Origin: Paenibacillus silvestris
GTDB taxonomy: Bacteria; Bacillota; Bacilli; Paenibacillales; NBRC-103111
Reading direction: 5' to 3'
NCBI RefSeq assembly: GCF_009882985.1
Contig: NZ_WTUZ01000007.1
Coordinates: 10,781 to 74,780, forward strand
DNA: 64,000 nucleotides
The first letter of the stretch is position 1, and each line of letters starts with the position of its first letter. Made by a program: the position numbers and the translations under genes. The notes under the pieces are model-generated. The model was not told where the DNA came from and searched no databases. It worked only from the letters and a program-made list of their open reading frames with translations. Positions 1-8,330 of this stretch are shown here, piece after piece.

Positions 1-460
1 CTCTGGTGATTTGTCACTACGGTATAAAATATGTTGGTTAGGTAGTGATTGATTGGACGTATGTACCCTATTTCTTATTGAATAGCCGGTATTTATAATA
101 AACATTTCGGACAATGAAATCGAACAGAACTGAGCACCCAGAAAAAATAGCTGCAAATTCCAGCTATGTGCCCACGCATTATTTTTTAACTTGAATCTTA
201 TATAGTAACCACCACAGCAACTCATCTTAGATTTGACCTTCATTTACCATAAAGGCCACCCTTAGATTAAGATAAGGGTGGCCTTTTTAGTGCCTAGTGC
301 GTAAGCATTCACTTCACCATGTATGGATAAGACCAGTCAGTACCCAACTCACCCATCACCCACATTTGCCGTATATTTGCCCAAGCACAATTTGAATTTT
401 TGCATATTTTAATTCTACTCGTCATTGTGGAGATCGTTTGTTGAAACGGGAGTGAAAATT
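1..460. other. Non-coding left edge
   Basis: No convincing gene is seen in these 460 bases. They hold one strong rightward terminator (annotated separately) and a short hairpin near 147-167. The terminator implies that a gene on the + strand ends just left of the window. The last ~150 bases should contain the promoter of the DUF1796 gene, but I could not choose a -35/-10 pair with confidence. Confidence 0.6.
250..288 (+). terminator. Rho-independent terminator
   Basis: The stem AAGGCCACCCTTA pairs perfectly with TAAGGGTGGCCTT around a 7-8 base loop and runs into TTTTTA. It most likely ends a + strand gene lying left of the window. Confidence 0.85.
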
Positions 461-1096
461 ATGAAATGGCGCGATTCCCTAGGTGGTTATAAGGCCTACG
501 TGAGTCTGGGGTCCACATGTCAAACAGCCTATCAGCTTAGAAGACTGGGCTTACGAAAACATGCGGGTCCCTTAGATTGGTTTGTTTCCGATTCAATCGG
601 GGGAGTGGTTCGTTTAATAGATCAACGTTTCAAAGGATTTATGGAACCTAACCAGCTTGAACTTATCGGTACAACCTATGAGTGTTTTGTTGTAAGAGAT
701 AACGCAACTGACATTATATCTTTCCATGATTTTCCCCTCTATCTTACTGCTGATCGATGGCGGGATGCTTATCCCGAGTTTAAACAAAAGCTCAATCGAC
801 GCGTAGATCGGTTTATGAGAACCATTCAAAGTCAACCCATTCTTTTTATTAGAACCAATTCTAATAGAAAGGAAGCGCAGGAGCTGCACGCAGCATTAAA
901 AAGGCTTATGCCCGGAAAGTTCCACCTTCTGATCGTGAATAACCACCAGGAAGATCGCAAAGACGTGATTTACGAGGATTGGCGGCTAGGTGGCATTAGC
1001 TCGGTGCTCCTACCGAAAGGAGAAGACTGGCGAGGACTTAACCAAGCTTGGGATACGTGTATGAACGGCTTCAAATTGAAAGCTTCGACCCGTTAA
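461..1096 (+). CDS. DUF1796 family putative cysteine peptidase
   Basis: A 211-residue soluble protein with the signature of the DUF1796 (putative papain-like cysteine peptidase) family. The motif SLGSTCQTAYQLRRLGLR spans residues 15-32, with the candidate nucleophile Cys20, followed by a PLDWF stretch, SFHDF with His89, and a FIRTN strand near residue 129. The function of the family is not established; it is often found near surface-polysaccharide or glycosyltransferase genes, but the neighbours here do not help. The start chosen is ATG 461, preceded by GGGAG at an 8-base spacing; an in-frame TTG at 425 would add 12 unconserved residues. It stands alone and converges on the glycerate kinase operon. 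Family assignment is firm, activity is not. Confidence 0.8.
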   Translation: MKWRDSLGGYKAYVSLGSTCQTAYQLRRLGLRKHAGPLDWFVSDSIGGVVRLIDQRFKGFMEPNQLELIGTTYECFVVRDNATDIISFHDFPLYLTADRWRDAYPEFKQKLNRRVDRFMRTIQSQPILFIRTNSNRKEAQELHAALKRLMPGKFHLLIVNNHQEDRKDVIYEDWRLGGISSVLLPKGEDWRGLNQAWDTCMNGFKLKASTR

Positions 1097-1167
1097 AGCC
1101 ATGTTTTCATTACAAAAATCACTATTTGATTGCAGCAGGTACTTCTTCAATTGTGATTTTTCCCATT

Positions 1168-1198
1168 AGAAAAAAGACTTGATTGCTCAAGCCTTTTA
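1168..1198 (-). terminator. Terminator of the glycerate kinase operon
   Basis: Read leftward, AAAAGGCTTGA pairs with TCAAGTCTTTT around GCAA and continues into a T run. It lies about 50 bases beyond the glycerate kinase stop codon. A second, looser inverted repeat (AAAAATCAC / GTGATTTTT, 1116-1162) may terminate the DUF1796 gene. Confidence 0.7.
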
Positions 1199-1249
1199 GA
1201 AATTCTTGTAGATCCCAATATATGATTGATGGATGCTTAGTCGTTTTAT

Positions 1250-2398
1250 CTAAACCAGGTAAGAAGATACCTTAATTGATAGTGTTCGTATGATCTGCTC
1301 ACTCGCTTGCTCTAACAACTCAGGTGCTTGCTTCATAGCTTCTTCTAATGGCATAGGACCGTTCATAATGCTATGAACACTATGAATACCAACATCGTAC
1401 AACAGTTCGATCCCTTTGCCTACCGAACCAGCGAAGGCAATCGTAGGAACATTGAATTTGTGTGCCTCTTGAGCAATGCCCATCGGTGTCTTGCCAGATA
1501 CCGTTTGGTTGTCAATCCGGCCTTCTCCTGTTATGACAAGATCTGCGTCTATTAGATGCTGACGCAATGAGGAATACTCGATAACAACATCAATCCCGCG
1601 TTGCAGCTTAGCAGGAAAGAAAGCAAGGAATGATCCACCAAGACCGCCTGCAGCACCAGCACCGGGCTTATCATGCAGATGCATGCCTGTATGTGCTTCG
1701 ATAAGATCAGCCCAATGTGTCATATTTCGCTCAAGTTGATTCATCATTACAGGGGTAGCACCTTTTTGAGGACCAAAAACATGAACAGCGCCTTCGGGTC
1801 CGATCAAAGGATTCTGCACATCCGAAGCGATCAGAAATCGAGACTCGGCAATTCGTGGATCCCATCCACGATTATCGATGGTCACAATCTTGTCCAACGC
1901 CCCTCCTCCCCATGAAACATCTTCCCCATCTCCGTCTAGTAATCGCATACCCAACGCTTGCAGCATCCCTGCACCACCATCAAGCGTAGCACTCCCGCCA
2001 ATTGCCAAAATGAATTCGCGATATCCGGCATCAAGTGCTTTGGAGATTAATTCACCCGTTCCATAAGTTGTTGTTAGTAGTGGATTTCTTTGATCTTCCG
2101 ATAATAAACAGATACCTGATGCACAAGCCATCTCGATTACAGCGACCGAGCCTGACTTAATCGCACCGTAGTTGGCTTCTATCAGATTTCCTAATGGCCC
2201 AGTTACTATTGCCGAATTATACACGCCTCCGATACCTTCTATCAGGCAATCAATTGTCCCTTCTCCTCCATCGGCTACCGGAATGAGTACAGTTTGAACA
2301 TTGGGCATATATCTCCTAAAGCCCTTGTCAATAGCTAGTGCTGCAGCGGCTGCACTCATGCTTCCTTTGAAGGAATCTGGCGCAATAATGATCTTCAT
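1250..2398 (-). CDS. Glycerate kinase (glycerate 2-kinase type)
   Basis: A 382-residue member of the GarK/GlxK glycerate kinase family, which phosphorylates D-glycerate with ATP, giving 2-phosphoglycerate in the characterised enterobacterial enzymes and so feeding lower glycolysis. The N-terminal IIAPDSFKGSMSA (3-15), the ADGGEGT motif near 42-48, GGSATLDGGAG (134-144) and the C-terminal GEGRID...GKTP...FAGSVG segments are all intact and the length is normal. I place the start at ATG 2398, where the family N-terminus begins behind AGGGAAG; an in-frame ATG at 2431 abuts the previous stop codon but has no ribosome site. It is the last gene of a four-gene leftward operon and would receive glycerate from the reductase encoded just upstream. 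Confidence 0.92.
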   Translation of the reverse strand: MKIIIAPDSFKGSMSAAAAALAIDKGFRRYMPNVQTVLIPVADGGEGTIDCLIEGIGGVYNSAIVTGPLGNLIEANYGAIKSGSVAVIEMACASGICLLSEDQRNPLLTTTYGTGELISKALDAGYREFILAIGGSATLDGGAGMLQALGMRLLDGDGEDVSWGGGALDKIVTIDNRGWDPRIAESRFLIASDVQNPLIGPEGAVHVFGPQKGATPVMMNQLERNMTHWADLIEAHTGMHLHDKPGAGAAGGLGGSFLAFFPAKLQRGIDVVIEYSSLRQHLIDADLVITGEGRIDNQTVSGKTPMGIAQEAHKFNVPTIAFAGSVGKGIELLYDVGIHSVHSIMNGPMPLEEAMKQAPELLEQASEQIIRTLSIKVSSYLV

Positions 2399-2431
2399 TG
2401 TCTTCCCTACTTTCCAAATGAAAAAGGCCAT

Positions 2432-3580
2432 CTATTCAGCAAGCACGATATCCCATTCATGAATCTCATAATTGCGGGCTCCCTCAATAATATAAGGATC
2501 CTCTTTCACCCATGCCTCGACTTCATCTAGGCTATTTCCTTTGTAGATAACCAATCCGCCAGCTCCATCTGTAAATCGTCCGTTTGCCAGCAGCTTGCCT
2601 TCTTCTCGCCGATTCGCTAGAAATTGTAAATGTTGTTCTCGAAACTTCACGCTTTTATCCGCATCTTTCATCGGTAGAAAAACGGCAAAATGCAGGAGCT
2701 CTTTATTCTCGTCCCGCTGAAGTTGAAAGCCCAGCATAGCGGACATATCCTGCCCTGCGAAACCGTTTCGGATCGCGCCTTTCAGCAAGCTTCTTACACG
2801 GTTGCCGACAGATAGATCTACACCGCTTTGCTTGGCCATTTCAATTGCGAGGTCAAGATCTTTTCCAAGAAGCTTAATTGCAAAACCAGGCTTGTAGTCT
2901 TCCTTAGCGATGTGATTACTATAGTGACGTTCAAGCATGCGGCTTCCTGCAAAGCTCGAACCTAAAATCTGCACAAGTTTCTCTTCTCCAACAGATGATT
3001 TCCTTCCAAGCGCCAAACCTTCACTAACCGCTTGCGTATGAATACCAACCATCAGTTGATTAATAAGTTTCACGACCGAGCCGCTTCCGCTGCTGCCAAC
3101 GTAATCAACTTGCTTGCCGATTGCTTGAAGCACGGGGAGCGCTCGTTCAAAATCGTTTCTATCACCGCCGACCATAATGCTCAGTGTACCCGCTGCGGCA
3201 CCTGTCGTACCACCGCTAACCGGCGCGTCGAGAAATGGAATGCCGCGCCCTGAAGCAGCTACGTATATTTTACGATTTAACTCCGGACTAACTGTACTGT
3301 TGTCAATCAGCATGAGACCCTCACGCCCATTGTTAATCAAACCGTTATCATCCAGATACACCTGTTCTATATCAGCAGGTAGCGGTAGACATGTCATAAT
3401 CAAGTCCATGTGTGAGGCAAGATCCGCGATAGTGTGACCCGTATGTCCCCCTAATGCTTCAAGCTGCTCTTCAGCCGCTTTGCTTCTGTTTATCCCGTAT
3501 ACCTCATAGCCTGCTTGAATTAAATTTCGAGCCATTGGCAAACCCATATTGCCGAGACCAATAAATCCGATTTTCTTCAA
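2432..3580 (-). CDS. 3-hydroxyisobutyrate-dehydrogenase-type reductase fused to a YCII domain
   Basis: A two-domain protein of 382 residues. Residues 1-290 form a complete beta-hydroxyacid dehydrogenase: the Rossmann motif GFIGLGNMGLPMARNL (5-20), the substrate-binding DAPVSGGTTGAAAGTL (118-133) and the catalytic Lys171 in GSGSVVKLINQ. Residues 294-382 match a YCII-related domain, including the ANGRFTDGAGGLVI and DPYIIEGARNYEIHEW segments. The family includes tartronate semialdehyde reductase, which makes D-glycerate; the adjacent glycerate kinase supports that role, although 3-hydroxyisobutyrate or another hydroxyacid is possible. The start is a TTG with GGAGG seven bases upstream. YCII domains are normally separate ~90-residue proteins; the fusion has no frame break. 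Confidence 0.88.
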   Translation of the reverse strand: MKKIGFIGLGNMGLPMARNLIQAGYEVYGINRSKAAEEQLEALGGHTGHTIADLASHMDLIMTCLPLPADIEQVYLDDNGLINNGREGLMLIDNSTVSPELNRKIYVAASGRGIPFLDAPVSGGTTGAAAGTLSIMVGGDRNDFERALPVLQAIGKQVDYVGSSGSGSVVKLINQLMVGIHTQAVSEGLALGRKSSVGEEKLVQILGSSFAGSRMLERHYSNHIAKEDYKPGFAIKLLGKDLDLAIEMAKQSGVDLSVGNRVRSLLKGAIRNGFAGQDMSAMLGFQLQRDENKELLHFAVFLPMKDADKSVKFREQHLQFLANRREEGKLLANGRFTDGAGGLVIYKGNSLDEVEAWVKEDPYIIEGARNYEIHEWDIVLAE

Positions 3581-3592
3581 AATAGTACCTCC

Positions 3593-4645
3593 TCATCTAA
3601 TAACCGTATCTATGGATATGGGGATCTTCTCTCCCCGTTTGGCGCTCTCAATTGCAGCAAAAACCATAGCCATGCTCACCAAATTATCGGAACAATCCGT
3701 TTCTGCTTTTCGGCCTTCATGAAGCGATGCCATCATCTCATCGAAACAAGCGTCATGCCCTTCTTTTCCAGTCCAGATCTCGGAAGATCCAACTGTTTCA
3801 AACTCCTGCATGCGTGAATCAGCAGTCTCTTCTCCCCGCAACACGTTGCAATATGGATCATTGTCGCCATCCCATATGAGTGTGCCTTTAGAACCTACAA
3901 CCCGCCAACTTGCCTGCCAAGATGTTGGTGCGCCATGTGCACACCATGATCCGTTGTATGAAAACACCGATCCATCCGACATCTCGAAGATACAGATTGC
4001 CGAAGCGTTTCCCTTATACCAAGAATACGGGGGATTGAACTCATGGCAATACACGGATATGGGATCAGCCTGAAGCAAATACCTTGCCTGATCGAACGTA
4101 TGAATAGCCATATCCAATAATAAAGGATTATTCATGACATCACGAAATCCGCCGAAGTGCGGTCCCAAGAAGAAATCCGCTGTTGTTTGTCCGGGCTTTC
4201 CAATTCGATCTTGATCGATCATTCCTCGTGCTTCCCTGATCTGTTTGGAAAAGCGGCGATTCTGCATAACGGAATATGTCTTGCCATGCCGTCGTACAAA
4301 ACCCTCCATCTCGATGGCATCTGCCATCGAAACGGCCATTGGCTTTTCGCCGATCACGTCGCAACCTAATTCTACCGCTTTCATTACAATTTGCTTATGA
4401 ACCTCGGGAATCGTCACATCGAAGACTAAGTTCGAATCCGTTTGGCGTATGGCGTATTCCAAATCTTCGCTGCATAAGCAGTCAATCCCAAATTCCCTTG
4501 CCATTGCTTCAGCAGCCGATCTATTAATATCAACCAATGCGACGATTTCTATATCCGCACGAGACATCGCATACTTCACCCAGCGCTTAGCCATATTCCC
4601 ACAACCGACTTGTGTAAGCCTATATGTTTTACTCACAGCAGACAT
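3593..4645 (-). CDS. Gfo/Idh/MocA family oxidoreductase
   Basis: A 350-residue cytosolic NAD(P)-dependent oxidoreductase. The N-terminal Rossmann fold carries GCGNMA (14-19) in place of the usual GxGxxG, and the conserved EKP motif is at 100-102 (GEKPMAVSMADA). The C-terminal alpha/beta domain has the typical DMAIHTFDQARYL segment with its histidine. Members oxidise or epimerise sugars, inositols or sugar acids; the substrate cannot be read from sequence. It lies 12 bases upstream of the reductase-YCII gene and 6 bases after the ThuA-like gene, which indicates one transcript. GGAGG precedes the ATG by 11 bases. Confidence 0.88.
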   Translation of the reverse strand: MSAVSKTYRLTQVGCGNMAKRWVKYAMSRADIEIVALVDINRSAAEAMAREFGIDCLCSEDLEYAIRQTDSNLVFDVTIPEVHKQIVMKAVELGCDVIGEKPMAVSMADAIEMEGFVRRHGKTYSVMQNRRFSKQIREARGMIDQDRIGKPGQTTADFFLGPHFGGFRDVMNNPLLLDMAIHTFDQARYLLQADPISVYCHEFNPPYSWYKGNASAICIFEMSDGSVFSYNGSWCAHGAPTSWQASWRVVGSKGTLIWDGDNDPYCNVLRGEETADSRMQEFETVGSSEIWTGKEGHDACFDEMMASLHEGRKAETDCSDNLVSMAMVFAAIESAKRGEKIPISIDTVIR

Positions 4646-4651
4646 GATGGA

Positions 4652-5389
4652 CTATACCTCCTGCTGCGACTTAAGCTTTTCTAACGGCTTGCGGTTGCCG
4701 AAGCTAGGTGCCGGTCTTGTCGTCGGCGCTGCCCAATGCACAGTATTTCGAATAACAGCTCGGATTTGATCATTGTAATAGGTCGGATACGTTTCGTGCC
4801 CAGGTCGGAAGTAGAATATCTTTCCTTGCCCGCGCTGATACGTGCAGCCACTTCGGAACACTTCTCCGCCTTCGAACCAACTGACGAATATAAGCTCATC
4901 TGGCGTTGGGATTTCGAAGCTTTCGCCGTACATTTCCTCTTGTTCCAGTTCAATATATTCCCCAATGCCTTCTACAATTGGATGGCCAGGTGCCACGACC
5001 CACAGTCTTTCCTTCTCGTCGGCTTCTCGCCATTTCAGGTTGCAAGTTGTGCCCATCAGCTTTTTGAATATTTTAGAGAAATGCCCCGAGTGCAGAACAA
5101 TCAGTCCCATCCCCGCTAATACGCGTTTATACACGCGCTCTACAATTTCGTCCATAACCTCGCGATGTGCTTTATGTCCCCACCAAATAAGTACGTCTGT
5201 TTCATTTAGCCTTTCTTCCGATAGTCCATGCTCTACTTCTTCCAAAGTCGCGTAACCAATCTCCAGTTCACTACCTAAACCTTCCCCAATAGCATGATGG
5301 ATTCCCTTCGGATAGATTGCTTTCACTTTCTCGTTTATCTGCTCATGTCGGTATTCATTCCAGATCAAAACACGTTTTTTTTCGTTCAT
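4652..5389 (-). CDS. ThuA domain protein
   Basis: A 245-residue protein of the ThuA (trehalose utilisation) class I glutamine amidotransferase-like superfamily. Recognisable parts are the opening strand [10 protein letters not shown], the IHHAIGEGL segment, [11 protein letters not shown], the [12 protein letters not shown] region and the C-terminal [20 protein letters not shown]. In rhizobia ThuA takes part in disaccharide conversion to 3-keto derivatives together with Gfo/Idh/MocA dehydrogenases, and here too it is paired with one. It is the first gene of the leftward operon; AGGAGG sits nine bases before the ATG. The exact reaction is unknown. Confidence 0.85.
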   Translation of the reverse strand: MNEKKRVLIWNEYRHEQINEKVKAIYPKGIHHAIGEGLGSELEIGYATLEEVEHGLSEERLNETDVLIWWGHKAHREVMDEIVERVYKRVLAGMGLIVLHSGHFSKIFKKLMGTTCNLKWREADEKERLWVVAPGHPIVEGIGEYIELEQEEMYGESFEIPTPDELIFVSWFEGGEVFRSGCTYQRGQGKIFYFRPGHETYPTYYNDQIRAVIRNTVHWAAPTTRPAPSFGNRKPLEKLKSQQEV

Positions 5390-5548
5390 ACGAATTCGCC
5401 TCCTAAATTTTCAATGTGCTAATATACCTCCGATTATAGACACCTCCACTAAACAAAAGATACGATCAAACCTGACCTCTTCTTCTCCAAAAATGACATC
5501 CGTGATATACTGATTCCGTAATTGCCTACAAAAGCGAGGTGCTCCTCA

Positions 5549-6457
5549 TTGAAAATCTCTAGCCATGTACACGTGTCTCCCGTCAAAGAGGAAATTGTCG
5601 ACTACTTCAACCCTTCTCTATACTTGAAAATATGGGAGATAGATCTTAAGCCCCTAAAACCCGATATGGAGATCACTGGAACCTGGCATTTCCATAAAGA
5701 AGTCGAGTTTCTGATCGTTACTGAAGGAAATATGGGTGTTCAAACAAAAGATGAGTATTACTCGCTTCAAAGCGGAGACACTGTCCTTCTAGGTTCCTCC
5801 GAGTTGCACAGAACGCATAGAACGAGCTTGTCTCCTTTAAAATTCATTGTTTTCCAAGTCGATATATTTCGGTATTTCGACCAAAGCGACCTTCCTTACC
5901 TGCATGGCTTCTCTGAAACAACTCGTGCGCTAAGTGAGCTTAATTATTTGCTACGTGAATCTCCAAAAGTGCGCCAGGAGACATTCTCTCTTATTCAATC
6001 CATATACGATGAATCTCAGCAAAGAGAGCGTGGTTACGAGTTGTTCATAGGCGCCGCCATTAAGCGTCTACTTTGGCTTCTCGTTCGTCACGATACCCGT
6101 GGTCTTCTTCAGAATAACGATTCCTACGATATTCAACGACTCCGACCTGTCTTCGACTATGTCGAGCGCAACCTGCATCATAAAATTACGATTGAAGATG
6201 CATGTACGCTCCTTAACTTCAGTTACCATTACTTTATCCGATATTTCCGTTCCGTCATGGGATGTTCATTCATAGAGTTTATTAACCATAAACGCATTAA
6301 AAACGTCGAGAGACTTCTTCTTACCCAAAATTTAAGTATTACTGAGATTGCCTATGCATCCGGTATACCAAGCACAGCGCAGTTCTACAAACTGTTCAAT
6401 CGTTACAACAAATGTTCGCCTAAAGAATTCATAAAGAACATGAGTGGCAAGAGATAA
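5549..6457 (+). CDS. AraC family transcriptional regulator with cupin sensor
   Basis: A 302-residue regulator. The N-terminal half is a cupin-like sensor (TGTWHFHKEVEFLIV, then GDTVLLGSSELHRTH); the last ~100 residues are the double helix-turn-helix of AraC/XylS proteins, ending in ITEIAYASGIPSTAQFYKLF and SPKEF. I place the start at TTG 5549, eight bases after GAGGT, because no ATG occurs before the sensor domain; a TTG at 5522 has no ribosome site. It is divergent from the ThuA operon across about 160 bases and is the obvious candidate regulator of that operon; it also lies upstream of, and in the same direction as, the binding-protein gene at 6674. Confidence 0.88.
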   Translation: MKISSHVHVSPVKEEIVDYFNPSLYLKIWEIDLKPLKPDMEITGTWHFHKEVEFLIVTEGNMGVQTKDEYYSLQSGDTVLLGSSELHRTHRTSLSPLKFIVFQVDIFRYFDQSDLPYLHGFSETTRALSELNYLLRESPKVRQETFSLIQSIYDESQQRERGYELFIGAAIKRLLWLLVRHDTRGLLQNNDSYDIQRLRPVFDYVERNLHHKITIEDACTLLNFSYHYFIRYFRSVMGCSFIEFINHKRIKNVERLLLTQNLSITEIAYASGIPSTAQFYKLFNRYNKCSPKEFIKNMSGKR

Positions 6458-6673
6458 TTGGAACTATCTGCTTCGGACTTTTCTTACACTTTTCCAAGTT
6501 CCCAAGCCTTAAATCCCACATTCCACCGCATTCGCAAGGACAATTATTTTCTCAGAAGATCTATACAAGTAATGTCTCTATTCTGCCCTTTGAATGGAAA
6601 TTATGATGAAGTTGAAGCTATGGCGCTCATCATCACGCTGCGCTTTAACACTATTTCGGGGAGGATACGAAAG

Positions 6674-8212
6674 ATGAACGTAGTAAAACGATTACCGGTT
6701 TTAATCATGATTCTCACAACAATTACATGCATGACGGCATGCTCATCTAACGTGGGGAACACGCAAAGCAACTCGAAGGGTACTGAAAACGCTGTCAATT
6801 CAACAAAGGAGCCTCTCTCCATTCAAATGTTCGCGGGACTATATAATGAAGTCCCTGAAATGACTGATGCTTTTTGGACGGAATGGCAAAAGAGAACCAA
6901 TACGAAGTTGAATATGGAATGGGTACCTTCTGGGGACTTGGACACGAAATTGGATCTCTTGCTTGCATCGGCACAATTGCCGGAGGTGCTGTCAGTTCCA
7001 GACTTCAAAAGGCCTTCATTGATCGGCGCAATTAAGAGCGGGGCTTTCTGGGATCTTACGCCTCTGCTTGGCGATTTTAGCAAATATCCCAATTTGAAAA
7101 ACAATGTCAGCTTGAATGCATTCAAGTATAGAACGGTTAACGGAAAAATTTATTCTCTGCCTGGATCACGCTCTGCGATTGACCCAGGAATCAAGATTCG
7201 CCAAGACTGGCTCAAGAAGCTCAATATTCCCGTACCTACAACGCTTGACGAATACGCAGATGCACTAGTCAAAATCTCACAGGGCGATCCTGACGGAAAC
7301 GGTCGCGCTGATACGCTCGGATTAATTGGCGGAGGCGTTATCATTAGCGATGGCGACGCTTCATTTGCTTCCGGCTTTGGAGCCATGAATCCAACCTACA
7401 ACAACGAAGGAGGACTTATTTACACAAACCTAAATCCTCAATATACAGATACAATCGCCTATTTCAGAAAACTCTATCAGTCTGGTGCGCTATCTAAAGA
7501 GTTTGCTGTAACGAAACGTACCCAAGCGCAAGACCTATTCACAACTGGACGCGCTGCTTCCTATACAAGAAGTATCTGGTGGGATAAGGAATGGGAGGAT
7601 TTGATTAAGAAGAACGGCCAACCGGAAGCAAAGATTCTCAATTTGACATTAAAAGGTCCGAAGGCTTATGCCGTTAACTTGACGATCGGCGGCACCGGAA
7701 GCTTCCTAATCTCCAAGAAAGTTCCAGAAGCCAAAGTCATACAACTGCTTGACTATTTCGAGAAAACGGCCTCTAATGAAATGACCGATTTAGCTTATTA
7801 TGGAATTGAAGGCGTTCATCACACCGTAATAGACGGACAAAAGGTCCTCAATGAGAAAGGTGTTAAAGAAGTAAACACCACAAGCAAAAACGCTGGCGTA
7901 CTTGCCACCATGAAATGGGGAAAAGTCATCAGCGCATCGGGAGATAAAGCTTATAATGATGCCAAAATAGCTGAAGTAAAAAACTTTGACGAAATCGGCA
8001 GCGTGGATCCGTTCAACTATCTCAATTCAGACACATGGAATGAACTATGGGCTAAGCGCCAAGATGAGTGGAAATCCATGGTTACCAAAGCAATCGTTGG
8101 TCAAATTACGATGGAAGAATACCAAAAATATGTAGACACTATTAACAACTTGCCAGAGGCTAAAAAAGCATATGCGGAATTCGCGACCCAATATAAAGCG
8201 ATAAAACCGTGA
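6674..8212 (+). CDS. Extracellular solute-binding lipoprotein (CUT1 sugar importer)
   Basis: A 512-residue secreted binding protein. A hydrophobic signal segment (RLPVLIMILTTITC) ends in the lipobox MTAC, placing the lipidated cysteine at residue 23, followed by the usual Ser/Asn-rich linker. The mature part is an LplA/YtcQ-like oligosaccharide-binding protein, with a long N-terminal lobe and the typical KIRQDWLKKLNIPVPTTLDEY segment. The start is ATG 6674 behind GGGGAGG; the open frame extends upstream to 6458 but that part has no coding character. It is followed by a perfect terminator and a membrane AraC regulator. Its partner permeases are probably those at 12797-14646, transcribed toward it from the other side. 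Confidence 0.92.
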   Translation: MNVVKRLPVLIMILTTITCMTACSSNVGNTQSNSKGTENAVNSTKEPLSIQMFAGLYNEVPEMTDAFWTEWQKRTNTKLNMEWVPSGDLDTKLDLLLASAQLPEVLSVPDFKRPSLIGAIKSGAFWDLTPLLGDFSKYPNLKNNVSLNAFKYRTVNGKIYSLPGSRSAIDPGIKIRQDWLKKLNIPVPTTLDEYADALVKISQGDPDGNGRADTLGLIGGGVIISDGDASFASGFGAMNPTYNNEGGLIYTNLNPQYTDTIAYFRKLYQSGALSKEFAVTKRTQAQDLFTTGRAASYTRSIWWDKEWEDLIKKNGQPEAKILNLTLKGPKAYAVNLTIGGTGSFLISKKVPEAKVIQLLDYFEKTASNEMTDLAYYGIEGVHHTVIDGQKVLNEKGVKEVNTTSKNAGVLATMKWGKVISASGDKAYNDAKIAEVKNFDEIGSVDPFNYLNSDTWNELWAKRQDEWKSMVTKAIVGQITMEEYQKYVDTINNLPEAKKAYAEFATQYKAIKP

Positions 8213-8240
8213 TTTATATCCGTACGCATTGATATACAGG

Positions 8241-8284
8241 AAGGAAGGTAATCAGAACTCATTCTGATTACCTTCCTTGTCTAT
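8241..8284 (+). terminator. Strong hairpin after the binding-protein gene
   Basis: A perfect 17-bp stem (8241-8257 with 8262-8278) closes on a CTCA loop and is followed by TTGTCTATTT. It separates the abundantly needed binding protein from the downstream regulator and may allow partial read-through, as in many sugar-transport loci. Confidence 0.85.
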
Positions 8285-8330
8285 TTATTTCTAGCTCTTG
8301 TAGATCCACGGAGAGAGAGGGAATGCCATC

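Noticed and set aside
142..167. Hairpin ATAGCTG/CAGCTAT with a leftward T run
   Set aside because: It has terminator shape for the minus strand, but no minus-strand gene ends nearby.
6458..6673. N-terminal extension of the binding protein
   Set aside because: Open in frame, but precedes the ribosome site and signal peptide and has no coding character.
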